Positions 59,680 to 64,000 of a stretch of 64,000 bases of DNA are shown here, one piece after another; the stretch's first letter is position 1; each line of letters starts with the position of its first letter. The stretch is from the NCBI GenBank assembly GCA_037957365.1, contig JARHVA010000082.1, positions 1,105,001 to 1,169,000 of the forward strand, in the 5' to 3' direction. The translations under genes were made by a program, and so were the position numbers. The notes under the pieces are model-generated. The model saw nothing but the letters and a program-made list of their open reading frames with translations, was not told where the DNA came from and did no database searches. This DNA comes from Torreya grandis. Taxonomy: Eukaryota; Streptophyta; Pinopsida; Cupressales; Taxaceae.

Positions 59680-61286
59680 TCACTACTTATTGGAGATTTA
59701 GCCAAATTTGCACATGTTTCACAAACACCTTTAATGCAAAGCATGGGACCAACCCCATCATCATTGCACTTTTTTCACATAATAGATGCTAGAAAGGCAC
59801 TGATGCATTTAGGGACTGCATTCTAGAAACCATACATTGATTCCATTAGCTTTCTATACACCTGAATTAAATTATTATGTAAATACATGTAAATGAAATA
59901 ATATTGTGAACTTAAATATATTTTAATCAAACATGTGATAAATTCCATAAAATTTGAAATGAATATATCTATATACTTGATAATGAAGCTCAAACTCAAC
60001 ATGATTGTGACAACATGTTTGGAGGACTTTATTTTGCTTCACATACCAAGGTTTCAAAATCTCAAACATTCATTGCCCAATCTTAATATGCAAATTTTCT
60101 TCACAAAATTTGACATACAACTCATGTTGTGTTATATCAATCCAGTGTTTAGAATTTTCTTTATATTGTTTAGGAGCAATCTTATTCTTCATAACATCCC
60201 TAACATTTGAAGAAGCTCATGTATTATGATTCCAAAAATTAAAAAAAACTAACCTTTAAACTCCCTCCTCAATCTTATTAGAGCAAGGAGCCCTGATTAT
60301 TAGTGCCCAATTTATTTCTACACTATTATCATCTAGGACATTTCTCATCTTCACATATCTAGTAATTGTCTTTCTAGAAACACCTAATACATTTGGCATA
60401 TCACTGACATGTCAAAATTTTGACATTTTTTCACTTACAGTTGAGCTCAACATCACTCTACGTGAAATGCTTTTATCAGTTGAGTGAGTGTTTTTACCCA
60501 CTGAATCCAACCTCCTAAACACAGTTTCCACTACCTTTTCTCCAAGGGTTTGTATCTTATTATTTTTTAAATCCACTCCCAATATATCTAGACAATCTTC
60601 ATCCCATCACTATTTATAAGAGAAACTAACAATTGAGCATGACCAATTTCATTCAAACTTTTAAAGTAGATCAAAAATATGCAGTTAGAATATCTATGGA
60701 TTGTCCTTTGAGATTGTCTCATATATGATGCATATTTTTCCAATTTCCCAATATCCATATTCATTAGATGGTTCACATTTTTCTTTGGTAGTTGATTCCA
60801 CACTTTCTCAATAAGTTATGTATGTGGTTGAGGAGATAGGGCACACTCATGGTCATTAGTCACATTGATATTAACAGACCTTTCTTTTATATCTTATTCA
60901 ATCATATCAATATTTGTAGGTTCTTCCATATCTTCTTCAATAACTATAACAAAAATAATTTATTGAATGACATCAAATATAAATTACTAGTCCTATTTTT
61001 ACAATGAAATGTACTCATAAATTAAGTCATGTGGTTTAATCATGCATTTATGAAGTTTTTAAACACTTGTGCAAATACCAAATAGAGAGGCTTCCTCATT
61101 CACGTGGATAGTTTGATCAGATTCAACATTAGCGCTCATATAATTTGTAGGCTCCATTTTTTTCTTATTATATAATTCACATCTTAGTCTATTTTTTTTA
61201 GCTTCATCTTTGACAATAAACTTTCTTTCCCTCTTGCTTTGCCTATTCCTTTTATTTCCCATCTTATTAACTTTGCACTTGCACAA
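59680..61286 (-). pseudogene. Transposase-like gene, N-terminal part
   Basis: Segments on the minus strand read as one decayed protein: a basic start at 61286 (MCKCKVNKMGNKRNRQSKRE), a long coding stretch at about 60950-60240 with only a few stops (WNQLPKKNVNHLMNMDIGKL, RRVMLSSTVSEKMSKF, DMPNVLGVSRKTITRYVK, a possible helix-turn-helix), and a Cys-rich piece CIKGVCETC near 59725-59755. Intron limits were not resolved. Linking these to the downstream exons rests on order, strand and style. Confidence 0.45.
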
Positions 61287-62330
61287 AATTGTACCAATTT
61301 TTTTTAAAATTATTCTATAAAACTAGAATGCAAAAAACTTGCCCTTGATACTAGTTGACATGAGTCCATGTACTAGCTTATGCCACACGAAAAAACCTAT
61401 GTCAAGTTTCACAAGAAAATATTTTTATTTTTAACCACATATGGGAACTCCGACAGGTTAAATTGGAAAATTATAAGGGTTAAATTAGAGTTTTAAATAT
61501 AGTAAATATGAATAATAAATATACACAGAGAATTAAGATAGAGTAAAAATAAAACTCATTTCAGTTAACATATAATTATTCACAACTTCAATTTATACAT
61601 AACTTAACACTTGTTTGCAGAAAGAGATAAAAGAATCCATCATTCATCATGGAAGTGAAACTTTACAAGGAGGAACAACATCAAATATTTAAGGTTTGTC
61701 CCTTTGTTATTCGTGATATAACTAGAGCTAAAATATGAAGTGTAATGTTGATCATACAAGGCACACAAATACCACTTGAACATTATACAACCCTTTCCAT
61801 TATGAATCAATCCTTTATGCTTTAGACTCATATATTGATATTGTTTTCGTTGGGGAGATTTATTGCTAAAGATATAGTCCATAGAAGGATTACATAGTAT
61901 TTTTATGTTGAACATCACATGATCATAATTAATATCAATTGTAATTAAAGGAGAAACACTAGCCATTGGATTAGCATGATGATTAGCTTTCCAAGAAATA
62001 TTTTTAATGGAAAGATAAGAAAATTATGATATTAGACATTGGACCATATCTTTATAAGGGATAAGGTTTTTTGTGTTGGAAAAAAAAAATTAAAATTTTA
62101 GAAGAAATTATTAATATGGAGATATAGGTAGAAAACATGCATAAAAGTGTGAAGATGTCAAATAGTTCACCAATATGATGGGTATTTGTATAAGGTCTAT
62201 TTATAGTGGTAATTAGCCTATCAATAATCCCCATAGTTGTGAGTTGAAGAAGTGATAAACATGGAATCAAATTACTAACTAAATGTTTAGGATGAGGCCT
62301 TGTAGTGGATGAGTGATGGGTGCTAAATTA
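61287..62330. other. Unassigned intergenic DNA
   Basis: Minus-strand open segments at 61640-61966 and 62052-62270 have no recognisable motif. Confidence 0.4.
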
Positions 62331-62860
62331 GAATCTTGATAAGAGTATGTATGTTGATAATACATAGTCCAAGTATTTATAAAGTGATAATGAAGATTTA
62401 AAAGGATGATGGGAGAATATGAGATGAATGGGGGATGGAAGATAAGATATAGGATGAGATGAATAGAAACTATAAGATGGGTGTTAGGGAAATGGAAAAT
62501 ATGTGGTAAATATGGGATGTTGTTTGGGAAGATATAAGATGGACAAGATGGGTTATAGAAATTACTTAGGATAAGGATGTGGATGTTATTGGATATAAAG
62601 GGTGTGGAATATGTAAGGTGGGTACTAGATGGGTGAATATAGATGAGATATTAGATGATGTCTAAGATTGAAAGTAGAAAATATGAGATGGGTGGACAAT
62701 ACAAGATGGGTAGATGATATAGGCTAGACTTAGTTTAAGATATAATGGGGTAGGTAGAGACTATAAGATGGATAGTAGATTAAATGAAAGATGGAAGATT
62801 AGGATTTGAAAGATATGAAATGAGTATGAGATGTAAGATGTGTGTGGTTTAGAATGATGA
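62330..62860. repeat. Degenerate GATG/GATA-rich purine tract
   Basis: About 500 bp in which words such as AAGATGGGTG, ATGAGATG, GATATAAGATGG and TAGATGGGTGA recur irregularly. The plus strand is strongly purine-rich. It looks like a decayed minisatellite. Confidence 0.75.
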
Positions 62861-64000
62861 GAATGGATCTTATCCTATGGGTATCTAAGCTGTCATACAA
62901 AAAATGGGGTATGGTTGACTCGATTTGTAAATAATAAGAGTCTAACACAACACTCAAACAACACACACCATGACAAGTCCTAAAGATATTAAATTGAATA
63001 GGTTGTGTAACTCGATGTTCACATCGTATAATGGCTTCTTGGGTGAGGTTGTAGGCCAATGACCCATTATGAAATCAATCGAACCCTCTCAACCCCGTTT
63101 ACACTTAATAGCTTCTTAGGGGTTTATCTTGCCCCCTGCAACAAAACACCTGTTATGACCAAAGGGTCCTATTCTAGGTTTACACAAAGGTTTCTAGGTA
63201 TGACTTAGATATACACAAAGGTACAATGGGGCCCAAGTCTGTATATGATGTTGTCTAATTGCCCTACGTATTTGAGCTTAATTGCCCCTCACTCCATTGA
63301 ACCCTTTATGGGGAATTTTGCTTAGGCATCAAATGACATCTCTCCTAATTTTTATACTCTGTCAGAATAGGGAGTTTGGTCTAGTGTATGGTGATGAAAT
63401 CCATGTCACTGACCCCTAATTTCTAAGCCCATGTGGGGGGATGAATTCCACGTCACATGTTATCCTAGACTCAGGCTGGGGTAACAAACAAGCACAACAT
63501 GATTAATTTACCAATTGATTATTCTATGTGAGGAAAATAAAAGTATATACAATCAAACTACACATAACAAACAAATATATACAAATAATAAAAATGATAA
63601 ATAACTATTTTAGCACCCCTCTTGCAAGCATAAAAGGTTAAAAAACATAATGGGGTGCCTTGGTCTTGAGGGCTCCTGCACCAAAAGGGATTAGTAGTTT
63701 ATTTTTTTATAAAACTGCAACTCCTTGCAAAATCATAGCTATAACTAGAACTGGAGCTAAAATCTTACTGCTATTAATACTCTTCAATCTACTATTACTG
63801 TTAAAACATGTGGAATTTGACTTGCTAGAATGTGGATGCCCCTGAAAAGATCGAATTCTATCATAAATTTGAAATATTGTTCCATGAATAGTAATATTAT
63901 CATTTCTATGAATGGTAATATTATGATTTCCCTTTGCAAATGATAATAGGACTGTATAAAAAACATCACGAGGTAAAGAAACACATGCATAACCTCCTAC
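62861..64000. other. Unassigned DNA at the right edge
   Basis: No coding homology recognised. A small direct repeat built on ACACAAAGGT occurs at about 63181-63226. A GC-richer part (63100-63480) has no identifiable feature. Confidence 0.35.

Overview
The window looks like intergenic DNA of a large-genome plant. It is AT-rich, has almost no intact long reading frames, and carries plant-type hAT, Ty1/copia, Ty3/gypsy, LINE, SINE and endogenous caulimovirid (pararetrovirus) sequences nested inside each other. A gymnosperm such as a conifer would fit this density of old, nested elements, but nothing in the sequence proves it. The only probable host-gene sequence I can support is one short exon at 16872-17018 (minus), which resembles the first exon of a plant WD40-repeat protein.

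Layout. 1-2451: a decayed hAT transposon (minus) cut by the window edge, apparently inserted in a Ty1/copia element whose pol end and 3' LTR follow (2452-3908). 3909-7405: unassigned. 7406-10500: LTR-like or regulatory-looking DNA containing a dense cluster of CCGAAGG/CCTTCGG motifs (7700-8650). 11494-12351: a non-autonomous DNA transposon, with its empty site preserved in a neighbouring duplicate. 13346-13558: a tRNA-derived SINE. 13806-14400: a gypsy reverse-transcriptase relic. 16872-17018: the WD40 exon. 17900-19330: non-LTR retrotransposon fragments in scrambled order. 19630-35637: a head-to-tail array of two degraded endogenous caulimovirid copies, split by a roughly 6.1 kb LINE (24145-30275) with a perfect 19-bp target duplication and an expanded (AT)n tail. 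35849-45047: a non-autonomous LTR retrotransposon with a Gag zinc knuckle and no pol, itself split by a second full-length LINE (37243-43291). 45048-50250: unassigned. 50263-52270: an unrecognised multi-exon coding-like region (plus). 53520-61290: a degraded transposase-like gene (minus) interrupted by a second non-autonomous Gag-only LTR retrotransposon (54872-59251), whose LTRs each carry a SINE-like tRNA promoter. 61290-64000: low-complexity or unassigned DNA.

How the parts relate. Most proteins here are parasitic and broken. The non-autonomous LTR elements keep Gag-like zinc knuckles, a primer-binding site matching initiator tRNA-Met and a purine tract, so they would depend on polymerases supplied by other elements. 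The LINEs carry ORF1 (RNA-binding zinc knuckle) and ORF2 (endonuclease, reverse transcriptase, zinc finger, RNase H). The viral copies retain a movement-protein-like stretch, coat zinc knuckle, protease, reverse transcriptase and RNase H, plus a TATA box and primer-binding site, all with stops and frameshifts. The nesting gives a relative order of events: hAT into copia, LINE into viral array, LINE into LTR element, SINE into LTR, and LTR element into transposase gene.
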